Shown piece after piece: positions 1 through 7,601 of a stretch of 38,551 nucleotides of DNA. Each line of letters begins with the position of its first letter. Positions within the stretch are counted from its first letter, which is position 1. The position numbers and the translations under genes are program-made. Location of the stretch: positions 1-38,551 of IMG/VR virus record IMGVR_UViG_3300020055_000055, one strand, 5' to 3'. Origin of the DNA: a virus. The notes under the pieces are model-generated. The model ran no database searches, was not told the DNA's origin, and was given only the letters and a program-made list of their open reading frames with translations.

Positions 1-274
1 TAATACCATTAAGTCCTACCTTCCAAGTTGTTCCTCTTTTTATTCCACCTACTTCTAACACAATAACTTTTTTACCTGTCTTTGTGTAGTAATCCCATAT
101 AGGTCGATTTGGAGACATACGTCCGTTGAATAACACACTCCATATAACAGCAACATCGGCGTGCATACTGTCATCTAATATTGTGTGTCCTGCTTTTCTC
201 AAACTGTGTTCAAAGGCTTCAAATACAGGCCGGCTGTTCATTGCACCATATTCTTTGAACAAACTAAATCTCAC
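1..274 (-). CDS. Conserved hypothetical protein, 3' end outside the window
   Basis: This is an open frame of 91 codons that runs off the left edge without a stop, so only the N-terminal part is visible. I chose the GTG at 272-274 because a GGAG sits 9 nt upstream of it and a late-promoter-like box lies just beyond. The visible protein begins VRFSLFKEYGAMNSRPVFEA and later reads VIVLEVGGIKRGTTWK. It has no signal peptide or membrane segment and I do not recognise a named family. It diverges from the glycosyltransferase gene at 316 and sits next to a large sugar-modifying cluster, so a role in glycan metabolism is possible but only by context. An ATG 11 codons further in is an alternative start. 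Confidence 0.7.
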   Translation of the reverse strand, partial: MRFSLFKEYGAMNSRPVFEAFEHSLRKAGHTILDDSMHADVAVIWSVLFNGRMSPNRPIWDYYTKTGKKVIVLEVGGIKRGTTWKVGLNGI

Positions 275-303
275 GGTTAAATACTCCAGTATTATATTTA
301 ACC
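275..303. promoter_or_regulatory. Divergent late-promoter pair in an inverted repeat
   Basis: GGTTAAATA (275-283) is mirrored by TATTTAACC (295-303), with 11 nt between them. Each arm carries a GTTAAATA box like the T4 late-promoter consensus. The plus box points at the TTG-started gene at 316 and the minus box at the GTG-started gene ending at 274. Box and Shine-Dalgarno spacing are reasonable on both sides. Promoter activity is inferred from the motif and its recurrence across the window. Confidence 0.6.
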
Positions 304-315
304 AAGGACAGTATC

Positions 316-1140
316 TTGCAAACAATTTCTTTTGTATCTACATTTCATCAGCCAGTATTAGATTTATATGGCCAACGTTTCATTGATAGTTTTAGTAAAA
401 ATGTAGATAAGGATATTAAGTTGTATTTGTATGCAGAAGATTGCACACCTATTGTAAATGATGACAGGATTGTTGTGCTTGATCAAAAAGCAGAATTATC
501 AAAACTAGTTGCATTTAAACAGCGTTGGAAAGATGTGCCTAAAGCCAATGGTAAATGTCCGCCTGAAATAAAAGCCAAACGTCCAAAAGATTGGTTTAAA
601 GAATTTAAATGGGATGCAGTTAGATTTGCAAACAAAGTATATGCAGTATTCGATGCTGCACAACGTTGTGACACTGATTGGATTATCTGGCTAGACGCAG
701 ATACATTTGTACATAGTCCAGTTACCTATTCACAATTGAGAAAGTTTACACCCGAACGTGCTTGGATGTGTTATTTAGGTAGAGGAAAAAAATGGCCAGA
801 GTGCGGCTGGTATGGAATAAACTTACGTGCAAAACCAGGCAAATGGTTTTTGAAGAAATTTGAAACAGTATACGAAGAAGCTGAAACTGGCATATTCAAA
901 ATGGACGAATGGCACGATAGTTTTGTATTTGAGGAAGTACGCAAAAAAGTTCAAGGCAAATTTGAAAGTTGGCCATATTTAAATATCAGCGGAGATCTTA
1001 TCAACGGCGAAGGGCATCCATTTATCAACAGTGATTTAGGAAAATATTTTGATCACTTAAAAGGCGATAGAAAAGAAATTGGTATTAGTAATAAACCAAA
1101 TGATTTAATTATAAAAAGAACGGAAGGTTATTGGCAATGA
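316..1140 (+). CDS. Glycosyltransferase, GT-A type with DxD motif
   Basis: This 274-aa protein looks like a GT-A-fold nucleotide-sugar glycosyltransferase. The metal-binding DxD is in IIWLDADT (D127, D129), and a C-terminal HLKG near residue 246 resembles the His that closes the metal site in GT8-like enzymes. The start is a TTG with AAGGA 7 nt upstream. It is supported by alignment of MQTISFVSTF with MSVTLVSTF of the paralogue at 12138-12857. The gene ends in an ATGA overlap with the next glycosyltransferase, so the two are probably co-translated. Its promoter is the box at 276-283. Donor and acceptor sugars cannot be read from the sequence. Confidence 0.82.
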   Translation: MQTISFVSTFHQPVLDLYGQRFIDSFSKNVDKDIKLYLYAEDCTPIVNDDRIVVLDQKAELSKLVAFKQRWKDVPKANGKCPPEIKAKRPKDWFKEFKWDAVRFANKVYAVFDAAQRCDTDWIIWLDADTFVHSPVTYSQLRKFTPERAWMCYLGRGKKWPECGWYGINLRAKPGKWFLKKFETVYEEAETGIFKMDEWHDSFVFEEVRKKVQGKFESWPYLNISGDLINGEGHPFINSDLGKYFDHLKGDRKEIGISNKPNDLIIKRTEGYWQ

Positions 1141-1889
1141 CATATGCAACAGTAACAACAATGAATCAAGAGTATTTTGATAACATAGGATATCAAATGA
1201 TTGAAAGTTATATTAAATACTGGCCTAAAAATATTAACTTGTATGTATATACAGAAAATTTTACTTTACCATATAATGAAAGTAATGTTATTGGTTTAGA
1301 TATTTTTGAAAAGTGTAATCCTAATTTACAAAAATTTATCGATGGTAGCAGAAAAAATATAACACGTAAATTTTCATACAAAGCATATTCTTGGATGCAC
1401 GCCTGTAAAAATCTTACAGAAGATACTTTAATTTGGCTTGATGCTGATACTGAAACAATACAAAATGTAGATACAAAATTTTTAGATACATTTTTACCAA
1501 ACAACGAACTACTAGCTTATATGTATGCACCTGGTGAAATTATAACTGAGAGCGGAGACATTGTGCCAGCAGATAATGCAGAAACTTGCATTTATTTTTA
1601 CAACAACAAACATAATTTTGCAAATGAATTTATGCAAAGATACGAAGGCATATATGAAAATAGAGAAATAGATGACAAATATAGATTTGGCAAACCACAC
1701 GACACTTGGGTAATCATTGATTGTGTAAAATTTGCCAAAGATAAAAATGTTGATATTATTAATCTAAACACTGCAAAAAAGAATAGAACACCTTTAAAAA
1801 AGACAGCACTTAGAGATCATTTTACTCACGCAAAAGGTAAAAGCAAATACGGTGTAGGAAAAAAAGATGAAGTTGCCCTTCAAGTCTAA
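1137..1889 (+). CDS. Glycosyltransferase, paralogue of the upstream gene
   Basis: This is a 250-aa GT-A-like protein with the DxD motif in LIWLDADTE (D102, D104) and a C-terminal HFTHAKGKSKYG like the HxxKG segment of its neighbour. I start it at ATG 1137, which overlaps the upstream stop as ATGA, rather than at the in-frame TTG two codons earlier. It shares the N-terminal TYATVTTMN and mid-protein layout with the products of 316-1140 and 12138-12857, so the window holds three copies of this family. It overlaps the FkbM-like methyltransferase gene by 23 nt, suggesting a three-gene unit that transfers and then methylates a sugar. Confidence 0.8.
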   Translation: MTYATVTTMNQEYFDNIGYQMIESYIKYWPKNINLYVYTENFTLPYNESNVIGLDIFEKCNPNLQKFIDGSRKNITRKFSYKAYSWMHACKNLTEDTLIWLDADTETIQNVDTKFLDTFLPNNELLAYMYAPGEIITESGDIVPADNAETCIYFYNNKHNFANEFMQRYEGIYENREIDDKYRFGKPHDTWVIIDCVKFAKDKNVDIINLNTAKKNRTPLKKTALRDHFTHAKGKSKYGVGKKDEVALQV

Positions 1890-2448
1890 AAGTCAGTCAC
1901 TACAAGATGTTTTTGCTTTTCAAGTTTGTAATTTCAAAACATATATAGAAATTGGTGCAAATCATCCAGCTAAGAAAAACAATACGTTCAATCTTGAAAA
2001 CAACGGATTTAAAGGTTACAGTATAGAATTTGATAAAAAGTGGAGACCAGATTGGCAATCCTCTACAAGAAAAAATCCTTGTTATTTTCATAACGCACTT
2101 GAATTTGATTACCTAAGGCATAACAACGATTTACATTTGCCTAAGCGTATTGGGTATTTAAGTTGTGATATAGAACCTCCAAAAAATACTTACAGCGCAT
2201 TGGTTAGAGTTATAGAACAAGGAATAAGTTTTGACTGTATAACTTTTGAACATGATGCATATAAAAGCAACGATGATTATAATCAACTAGCAAAAGATTT
2301 TCTAGCAAAACACAGATATAAAGTTGCTGTAAAAAATGTATATCATAAAGAAAACGTTGATAGATTTTTTGAAACTTGGTTTGTAAAAGATGATATTGAC
2401 TTTACTACTATAGAATATCACACTTGGAAAAAATTAATTAAAAACTAA
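1867..2448 (+). CDS. FkbM-like SAM-dependent methyltransferase
   Basis: This 193-aa protein carries the N-terminal pattern of FkbM-family methyltransferases: SQSLQDVF near residues 9-16, then YIEIGANHP as the SAM-binding motif I, followed by NNTFNLENNGFKGYSIEFD with the acidic residue that would hold the SAM ribose. FkbM enzymes O-methylate sugars and polyketides, and here the likely substrate is a glycan made by the two preceding glycosyltransferases. It overlaps the upstream gene by 23 nt. Its 3' end overlaps the convergent gene at 2434 by 15 nt, leaving no room for a terminator between the two operons. It is somewhat shorter than typical FkbM proteins. Confidence 0.75.
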   Translation: MKLPFKSKSQSLQDVFAFQVCNFKTYIEIGANHPAKKNNTFNLENNGFKGYSIEFDKKWRPDWQSSTRKNPCYFHNALEFDYLRHNNDLHLPKRIGYLSCDIEPPKNTYSALVRVIEQGISFDCITFEHDAYKSNDDYNQLAKDFLAKHRYKVAVKNVYHKENVDRFFETWFVKDDIDFTTIEYHTWKKLIKN

Positions 2449-3354
2449 AGGACGCAAGTGATCCCAAGCTTCACCTGACCTACATTCCTGCATATTCCAT
2501 TGAGTGTATGCAATATCGTTACACCATTGCTGGATATCAACTTCATAATTAATATTTTCAATTTTACTTAATTTTTTATGTGCAATAGGCCAAACCATAC
2601 TTCCGTTGTTAAGAGCAAAAACAGGTATACCTTCACACACTGCTTCTATAGCACTTAAACTATTATATGTTACAACACAGTATGCGTTGGCTAAATCCAA
2701 GTCCAATCCCACGCCGCCTTGATTGCCACCTTCGGTATAGTTTTCACTTACAAAAACATTCTCGCCTTTTATACTGTGTGCGCCTTTTAAACCTGCTGTA
2801 AGATTTCTCGGATGAGGTCTTATGATAATTTTTCTATCAGAATGTTTTCTAATTTTATTAACTGTTTCTTGCATCCATTGTGTAAAATGTTTATATCCAG
2901 CATCGTACAAATCAGTTAAGCTACTGTCACCTTCCTTTTGACCCATTATAATAATATCGTCTCCTGGGCTATGCCAATGCTTTATTTTTACACCTGTTTC
3001 TTTTTTAAATTTATTCCATCTATCTGGAGGACTTTTTTCATTGCCAAAAATACCTTCTGTCCATTTATAACTATACCATCCTAGTCTACAATAATTTTGA
3101 TAATATTTTCTAAAGTTTGCACTTTCATTTACTAAAAATGGTTTGCCGCTATCTAATACATATTCGTATGCACCAGATCTATCTTTGGTTGCATACTTTG
3201 GTTTTAATAAATTTGTTTGTAAATATGCGTCTGCATTATTAACAATGTCAGTATTCAAGTTATCAAACTGGTATGTATCTCCACAGGCTACAATTCCTTG
3301 AGCAATAGATTTTACTGATTTTGTACAGCCTTTAATACCAGCAACTTTTATCAT
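2434..3354 (-). CDS. GT-B-like glycosyltransferase, tandem paralogue A
   Basis: This 306-aa protein is one of four adjacent paralogues (with 3351-4277, 4264-5289 and 5286-6068). Shared signatures in order are DRWNK, a W..(9)..I..(4)..DR segment running into IIRPHPR, CVVTYNSLSAIEAVCEGIPVF, and a C-terminal TQWNMQECRSGEAWDHL. The RxHP and YxSxxxxxAxxxGxPvF elements resemble the nucleotide-binding half of GT-B capsule or LPS glycosyltransferases, so I infer transferase activity. I chose ATG 3354, which overlaps the previous stop as ATGA, over the track-like start 8 codons upstream. It is the last gene of the 10-gene minus-strand operon and overlaps the convergent FkbM-like gene by 15 nt. Confidence 0.7.
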   Translation of the reverse strand: MIKVAGIKGCTKSVKSIAQGIVACGDTYQFDNLNTDIVNNADAYLQTNLLKPKYATKDRSGAYEYVLDSGKPFLVNESANFRKYYQNYCRLGWYSYKWTEGIFGNEKSPPDRWNKFKKETGVKIKHWHSPGDDIIIMGQKEGDSSLTDLYDAGYKHFTQWMQETVNKIRKHSDRKIIIRPHPRNLTAGLKGAHSIKGENVFVSENYTEGGNQGGVGLDLDLANAYCVVTYNSLSAIEAVCEGIPVFALNNGSMVWPIAHKKLSKIENINYEVDIQQWCNDIAYTQWNMQECRSGEAWDHLRPLVFN

Positions 3355-4277
3355 ACATATTGCCTCATATGACGCCACGCCTCTCCGGATTTTAATTCTT
3401 CAAAATTCCAATGACTCATAGATATTTTTTCTATCCATTTTTGTCTATCCTTAAGGACAGGTCTGTCTATTCTTCTTAATGAAGTTTCGGCAATGTCAAA
3501 TGCTTGGCTTGTTTCGGGTACAGGATCTGTAACAAAAACAGGTATGCCTTCTATTGCCGCAGCAACAGCAGGACTACTATTGTATGTTATTACAGCATGA
3601 CAATTGATTAAATCTTGTAATATATGATCATTTGTACTTAAACGCACACCAAAATGTTTCCATTTAATTCTCAAATATTCTTTTGCTTTTTTATCTCCTG
3701 GATGTGCTCTTACTACTATAGGTCTATCTGTAAATTTACGTATGCGTCTAACAGTATTTTTCACCCATTCGACTACACCTAGTTCTCCCATACTCCAGCC
3801 ACCATTACGTTGGCAGCAAATTAAAATATGATGTCCGTTTTGTCTTTCTGGTTTTAATTGTATATTTAAATTCCTACTTATACTTTGCCATCTAGCAGGA
3901 TCAGGATTATCCCAAAAGTAATTACCAGTTGTAGGAAATACTCCATTCATACTGTATCTTAAATAGTGTTTTGAATTACCAGGATCTGCATAAAGAAATA
4001 AATTGCTATCTGCAATAATAGTTGATTTATTATTTTTTAATTGATTTTCGTATACACTTTTTCGCAAATGCAAATGCGGAGATTTTACAGTTTTAAAATT
4101 ATGTTCTGCAATAAATCCTTGCAACACTGCTACATCACTTAATTCCCATCTTCTTTCTTGCGATACTTTTCCAATATCGCCAACACGATTTACACCCTCT
4201 ACAAAGAAGTTTAATATATCAATTTTTTCTTGATTCTTAGCATTTGGGATGCCACGTAAATAACTAACTACTTTCAT
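3351..4277 (-). CDS. GT-B-like glycosyltransferase, tandem paralogue B
   Basis: This is a 308-aa protein of the same four-member family. It shows ARWQSI, a block of W....VRRIRKFTDRPIVVRAHPGDK, then CHAVITYNSSPAVAAAIEGIPVF and a C-terminal HWNFEELKSGEAWRHM. The RAHPG and the GIPVF helix are the best-preserved parts and match the expected donor-binding half of a GT-B enzyme. The gene starts 14 nt inside the end of paralogue C and ends in an ATGA overlap with paralogue A. N-terminal halves differ much more among the paralogues than C-terminal halves, as expected if acceptor specificity has diverged while donor use is kept. No signal peptide or membrane segment is visible. Confidence 0.7.
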   Translation of the reverse strand: MKVVSYLRGIPNAKNQEKIDILNFFVEGVNRVGDIGKVSQERRWELSDVAVLQGFIAEHNFKTVKSPHLHLRKSVYENQLKNNKSTIIADSNLFLYADPGNSKHYLRYSMNGVFPTTGNYFWDNPDPARWQSISRNLNIQLKPERQNGHHILICCQRNGGWSMGELGVVEWVKNTVRRIRKFTDRPIVVRAHPGDKKAKEYLRIKWKHFGVRLSTNDHILQDLINCHAVITYNSSPAVAAAIEGIPVFVTDPVPETSQAFDIAETSLRRIDRPVLKDRQKWIEKISMSHWNFEELKSGEAWRHMRQYV

Positions 4278-5289
4278 TTTCTTTTTTGTATTCGTCTATA
4301 GCAAAATGCACCGGTTGTTTTAAATGAGCCCACGCTTCTCCACTTGCCATTTCTTCTTTTGACCATTGACAATAAGCAAGTGTGTTTAACCAATCTTGTA
4401 CAACTCCTTCGTCTTCTATGTAAGGATTTTCAAATTGTTTTACATCTTGTGAACTAATACCCCAAGTAAAATTACCAGGATCACCTGCAATTACAGGTAC
4501 ACCATTTAGCACTGCATCTATACTCAATCCACTTGTATATGCAATAACACATCTAGCATCTAAAATTTGTTGATCCCAAGGTGTATATTTTCCACTTACA
4601 AAAGTTACATTTTTAATATTATTGAATGCCAAATATTGATATACCGGAAGATGCGCATCAACTCCCTTTGAACTTAGCCCAGGATGAGTTCTGATTTCAA
4701 TTGGTCTATCTGTTATAGGTGTAATTTGATTTAAAACCCAAACACACCATTCGTTTATATCCATACCTCTTAGACTTGCATCTCCTGGTAATTGCAAAGC
4801 AATAACAATTTTGTCGCCTTTTTCTTTTCTCCATCCTTTGTAGTTAAATCCTAATTTTTGGAACCTGTCACCGTCGTATTTCTTTTCTAATCCAAATATT
4901 GCTGCTTCGTTTAAGAATCCATTAACACCTACTCTGTGATATTCACTTTCTTGAAACATTACTCTACCTAATAGTTGTGTTTCAATACACAAAAAAGGTT
5001 TATCACTTTGTGCTACTTCACTACGTACAGTGTGATGAGGAGATTTTCTTTCAGGTTTCCAACTACCAAATATAACTCCTAAATCATATCTGCCTTTTCC
5101 TCTATCGTCATAATTGAATTCAACACCAGTACCTAGTCCCATTGCTTTATTCATTCTTTTGATAATTGCAACATCTTCGTCGCCTAAATCGTCAGCAATT
5201 AAATCTTGTTTTATTCCTTTGTACATATGACGTAAAACATCTCGTTCACGTTCTCTAAATGTACTTTGCATAAAAACTTCTACTTTCAT
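4264..5289 (-). CDS. GT-B-like glycosyltransferase, tandem paralogue C
   Basis: At 341 aa this is the longest of the four paralogues. It carries DRFQKL, W....LNQITPITDRPIEIRTHPG, then CVIAYTSGLSIDAVLNGVPVI and CQWSKEEMASGEAWAHL. Extra length lies in an N-terminal segment (MKVEVFMQSTFRERERDVL) and a charged C-terminal tail. The start overlaps the stop of paralogue D as ATGA and the end overlaps paralogue B by 14 nt. As for the others, transferase activity is inferred from the RxHP and GxPv motifs and from the glycan context. The sugar is unknown. Confidence 0.7.
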   Translation of the reverse strand: MKVEVFMQSTFRERERDVLRHMYKGIKQDLIADDLGDEDVAIIKRMNKAMGLGTGVEFNYDDRGKGRYDLGVIFGSWKPERKSPHHTVRSEVAQSDKPFLCIETQLLGRVMFQESEYHRVGVNGFLNEAAIFGLEKKYDGDRFQKLGFNYKGWRKEKGDKIVIALQLPGDASLRGMDINEWCVWVLNQITPITDRPIEIRTHPGLSSKGVDAHLPVYQYLAFNNIKNVTFVSGKYTPWDQQILDARCVIAYTSGLSIDAVLNGVPVIAGDPGNFTWGISSQDVKQFENPYIEDEGVVQDWLNTLAYCQWSKEEMASGEAWAHLKQPVHFAIDEYKKENESS

Positions 5290-6068
5290 AATTCTCTATC
5301 TTTCATTAATCTTTTGTAGGCAAGTCCGTTAGCAAATTCATCTGTGTGAAATTGACCATATGCTAAATGATGTGCCCAGGCATACAACTTATCTTTGTGT
5401 TGTATTGTAGGATCTTCAAGTTTGCTTAAATCTTTATCGCAAACAGGATCAGCTGCTGTAGGAGCAAGTGTAAATGCAGGAACTCCACTGATTACACTTT
5501 CTACTGCTGCTATACTTTGATATGTCACCATAGCGTGACATTTATCTAAATCTTGCCATATTGTGTTTTTTAATCTTTCGCTGCGTATTTCTTTTGCACG
5601 TATCTTTATAGGACGGTCTGTGTGTTTTTGTATTTCTTTGACTGTTTGTTTGGTCCAATCTTCTAAATCTATCCCATAAAACTTGCAAGGCTTTTCACTT
5701 GGCAGTACAAGTAAAATATGTTGGCCTCCAGGACGATGTGCTTTTAATTTAATATTTAATTTATTCCATCTGTCGTCTGGACGTTCTATTATTTTATTAT
5801 GTTGTAAATCATTGTAAACAATCCTATGCCAAAATTTTAGGCCATTTGGATTGCCTGGGGATTTGTAATTTCCAAAATATCCGCTGTCCATATAATAGAA
5901 AGGTTTTTTACTTTTCCATCTTTCTTTAATAAGTTGTTTCTTTGCTATACTTCTTATAAGAATTGCTTCATCGGGAATAGGTTCGTCATAATCTTGCATA
6001 GGCAATCTAGCACCTTTTGCAAATTTATTAATAAAAACATCTTGTTTATTTTTGCTTAAACAAATCAT
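5286..6068 (-). CDS. GT-B-like glycosyltransferase, paralogue D, motif-degenerate
   Basis: This is the shortest of the four paralogues (260 aa). It retains DRWNKL, W....EIQKHTDRPIKIRA, CHAMVTYQSIAAVESVISGVPAF and YGQFHTDEFANGLAYKRL. However, the HPG that follows RP.x.R in the other three is replaced by KEIRS, and the segment between these motifs is shorter. It may therefore be inactive, of altered specificity, or a partner subunit. It overlaps the methyltransferase gene before it and paralogue C after it, both as ATGA, so it is translated as part of the operon and has no sign of frameshift or stop. Confidence 0.68.
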   Translation of the reverse strand: MICLSKNKQDVFINKFAKGARLPMQDYDEPIPDEAILIRSIAKKQLIKERWKSKKPFYYMDSGYFGNYKSPGNPNGLKFWHRIVYNDLQHNKIIERPDDRWNKLNIKLKAHRPGGQHILLVLPSEKPCKFYGIDLEDWTKQTVKEIQKHTDRPIKIRAKEIRSERLKNTIWQDLDKCHAMVTYQSIAAVESVISGVPAFTLAPTAADPVCDKDLSKLEDPTIQHKDKLYAWAHHLAYGQFHTDEFANGLAYKRLMKDREL

Positions 6069-6598
6069 TTATAAAAAAACATTCCTGAACGTTTAAAAAA
6101 CTTTTTGCGCATATTTGATATACTATGTAAATGTTTAGTATATTCTTCGTCATATGTAAAGCCGTATTGATTAAAAGCATCTATCCAGTAGTCTAAATCT
6201 TTACAGTTTACATGATGATGTCCTTTTTTACCAGGAGGTGCAGCAGTACAACACACGTATTTTGCACATTGAAATACTTGCATATAATTTGGCATATATT
6301 CTTCATATACGTGTTCTAAAAATTCAACGCTCCAAGCTAAATCAAATTTACTTAATATATTTGGTTTACCTAAAGTAAAATCGTGCAGCAAAGTATTATT
6401 TGTATTTTGTATTACTGTATCGTCGCCATCAACACCATACCAGTACACTTTTTTTGCTTCAGCCAATTCACGCATTCCGCCTGGTCCGCAGCCAATATCT
6501 ATCATACGTTTAATATTAAATTTATCTACAATGTGATCAAATACAGGTTGATCAACATTGGTTTTATTACCGTGTCCGCCTAAATGTGATTTTGCCAT
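6065..6598 (-). CDS. SAM-dependent methyltransferase, class I
   Basis: This 177-aa protein has the class I motif I, MIDIGCGPGGM, near residues 32-42, then YGVDGDD as the acidic post-motif that would bind the SAM ribose, and FDLAWSVEFLEHV as motif IV. This layout is typical of small sugar or lipid methyltransferases of the Methyltransf_11/23 kind. The substrate is unknown. It begins in a TAATG junction with the preceding methyltransferase-like gene and ends as ATGA with the first of the four GT-B-like paralogues, so it belongs to the 10-gene operon. The basic C-terminus (RKKFFKRSG) is unremarkable. Confidence 0.78.
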   Translation of the reverse strand: MAKSHLGGHGNKTNVDQPVFDHIVDKFNIKRMIDIGCGPGGMRELAEAKKVYWYGVDGDDTVIQNTNNTLLHDFTLGKPNILSKFDLAWSVEFLEHVYEEYMPNYMQVFQCAKYVCCTAAPPGKKGHHHVNCKDLDYWIDAFNQYGFTYDEEYTKHLHSISNMRKKFFKRSGMFFYK

Positions 6599-7092
6599 TA
6601 TGTTCTCTTTTCAAATTTGTAATGCAAATGCTTGCTGTGAGGTTTTGCTAAACTTTCTATGTTTACGAAATCAAATTCTTCTATTAGTTCTCTTAAAAAT
6701 TCATGATCGTAACCGCTTTTGTGTGTATCCCAAGTATCTTCAAACTCTCCTCTTTGCCAGCCCCAAAAGCCTGCCCTGCTGTGTTTACGATCTCTATCAG
6801 TTGCTCTACGTTGCCATTGCTCAATATGAAACGTCATATTAGGTAACATCATTTCGCAAACGCCTCCTGGCTTTAATATTGTGTGCCATTTTTGCATTAC
6901 AACTCTGCCTTGTGCAAATGTCAAGTGTTCAAAAAAGTGTCTTGAAAAAATTGTATCTACTGTGTTTGGTTTTACGTGTTTATCTATGTCCCAAGCAGCA
7001 CACACAAAATCTACACCAGGTACATTTCTTATATCGCAAGTTTTATATCCTTCTCTCGTAGGAGTCTCACCTGCTCCAAATTCTATGTTCAT
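6598..7092 (-). CDS. SAM-dependent methyltransferase-like protein
   Basis: I place the start at ATG 7092, giving 164 aa, because it forms an ATGA overlap with the stop of the GT29-like gene. A longer frame reaching 7197 would bury 100 nt in that gene. The protein opens with NIEFGAGETP, a motif I variant, followed by YKTCDIRNVPGVDFVCAAWDID, VDTIFSRHFFEHL and LKPGGVCEMMLPN. These are the elements of predicted SAM methyltransferases found in polysaccharide clusters, where LKPGG marks the strand after motif IV. It sits between the GT29-like gene and a second methyltransferase. Confidence 0.78.
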   Translation of the reverse strand: MNIEFGAGETPTREGYKTCDIRNVPGVDFVCAAWDIDKHVKPNTVDTIFSRHFFEHLTFAQGRVVMQKWHTILKPGGVCEMMLPNMTFHIEQWQRRATDRDRKHSRAGFWGWQRGEFEDTWDTHKSGYDHEFLRELIEEFDFVNIESLAKPHSKHLHYKFEKRT

Positions 7093-7601
7093 TGTACTAT
7101 CCTTACATTCATCGCACGAACAAATTGTTCTTCTAATTGCCAATCGTGTGGCTGATAATTGGTTTCTTCGTAATACCACGTACCTGTACGTTTCCAATCG
7201 AACCCATATATAGTTATCTGTTTTGGTTTACAATGCTGTATATAATGTAATGCCATTAATCCACTGCTAGGTTTTCTGTGTTGTAAATCTTTACGTAAAC
7301 GATTTAATATCTTCATACTTAAATAATAATCAATTCTATTGTCGATTATTTTTCTACCTTTGTGACTCATATAAAAATTCTTAATATTATATTTTTCAAA
7401 TAAATCATCTACTGTTTTACTTTGTCCGATTGCCCAAACATCGGTACGAGTTCCTTGTGCTGTCGGATTCTGTATTATTACTCCTCTGTTTATTCTGCAA
7501 ACAACTTCGTGATTATCAATACTGTTACCGTGTGTGCTTTGCATTAGCGCACCCGAACTTCCTACAAGTGCAACATCTTTATTTTCAAACCAATCCTGCA
7601 A
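7089..7601 (-). CDS. Sialyltransferase-like (GT29-type) glycosyltransferase
   Basis: This 170-aa protein carries a recognisable sialylmotif L at residues 10-40 (ALVGSSGAL, then DNHEVVCRINRG). A sialylmotif-S-like stretch lies at 110-136 (KPSSGLMALHYIQHC, IYGFDW), and there is a late HDWQLEE resembling the VS motif His and Glu. Family GT29 enzymes transfer sialic acid from CMP-sialic acid and are best known from eukaryotes, with scattered bacterial and phage relatives. The protein is shorter than animal enzymes and has no membrane anchor, so it would act in the cytoplasm. Its true donor may be another CMP-linked sugar. It overlaps both operon neighbours. Confidence 0.75.
   Translation of the reverse strand: MQDWFENKDVALVGSSGALMQSTHGNSIDNHEVVCRINRGVIIQNPTAQGTRTDVWAIGQSKTVDDLFEKYNIKNFYMSHKGRKIIDNRIDYYLSMKILNRLRKDLQHRKPSSGLMALHYIQHCKPKQITIYGFDWKRTGTWYYEETNYQPHDWQLEEQFVRAMNVRIVQ

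Noticed and set aside
275-315. tRNA or small RNA genes in the few intergenic gaps
   Set aside because: No gap between genes exceeds about 130 nt and none shows a cloverleaf, CCA end or conserved T-loop. The gaps are accounted for by promoters, hairpins and leaders.
7093-7197. Longer N-terminus for the methyltransferase-like gene
   Set aside because: It would lie wholly inside the GT29-like gene. The ATG at 7092 gives an ATGA junction and begins right before the SAM motif.
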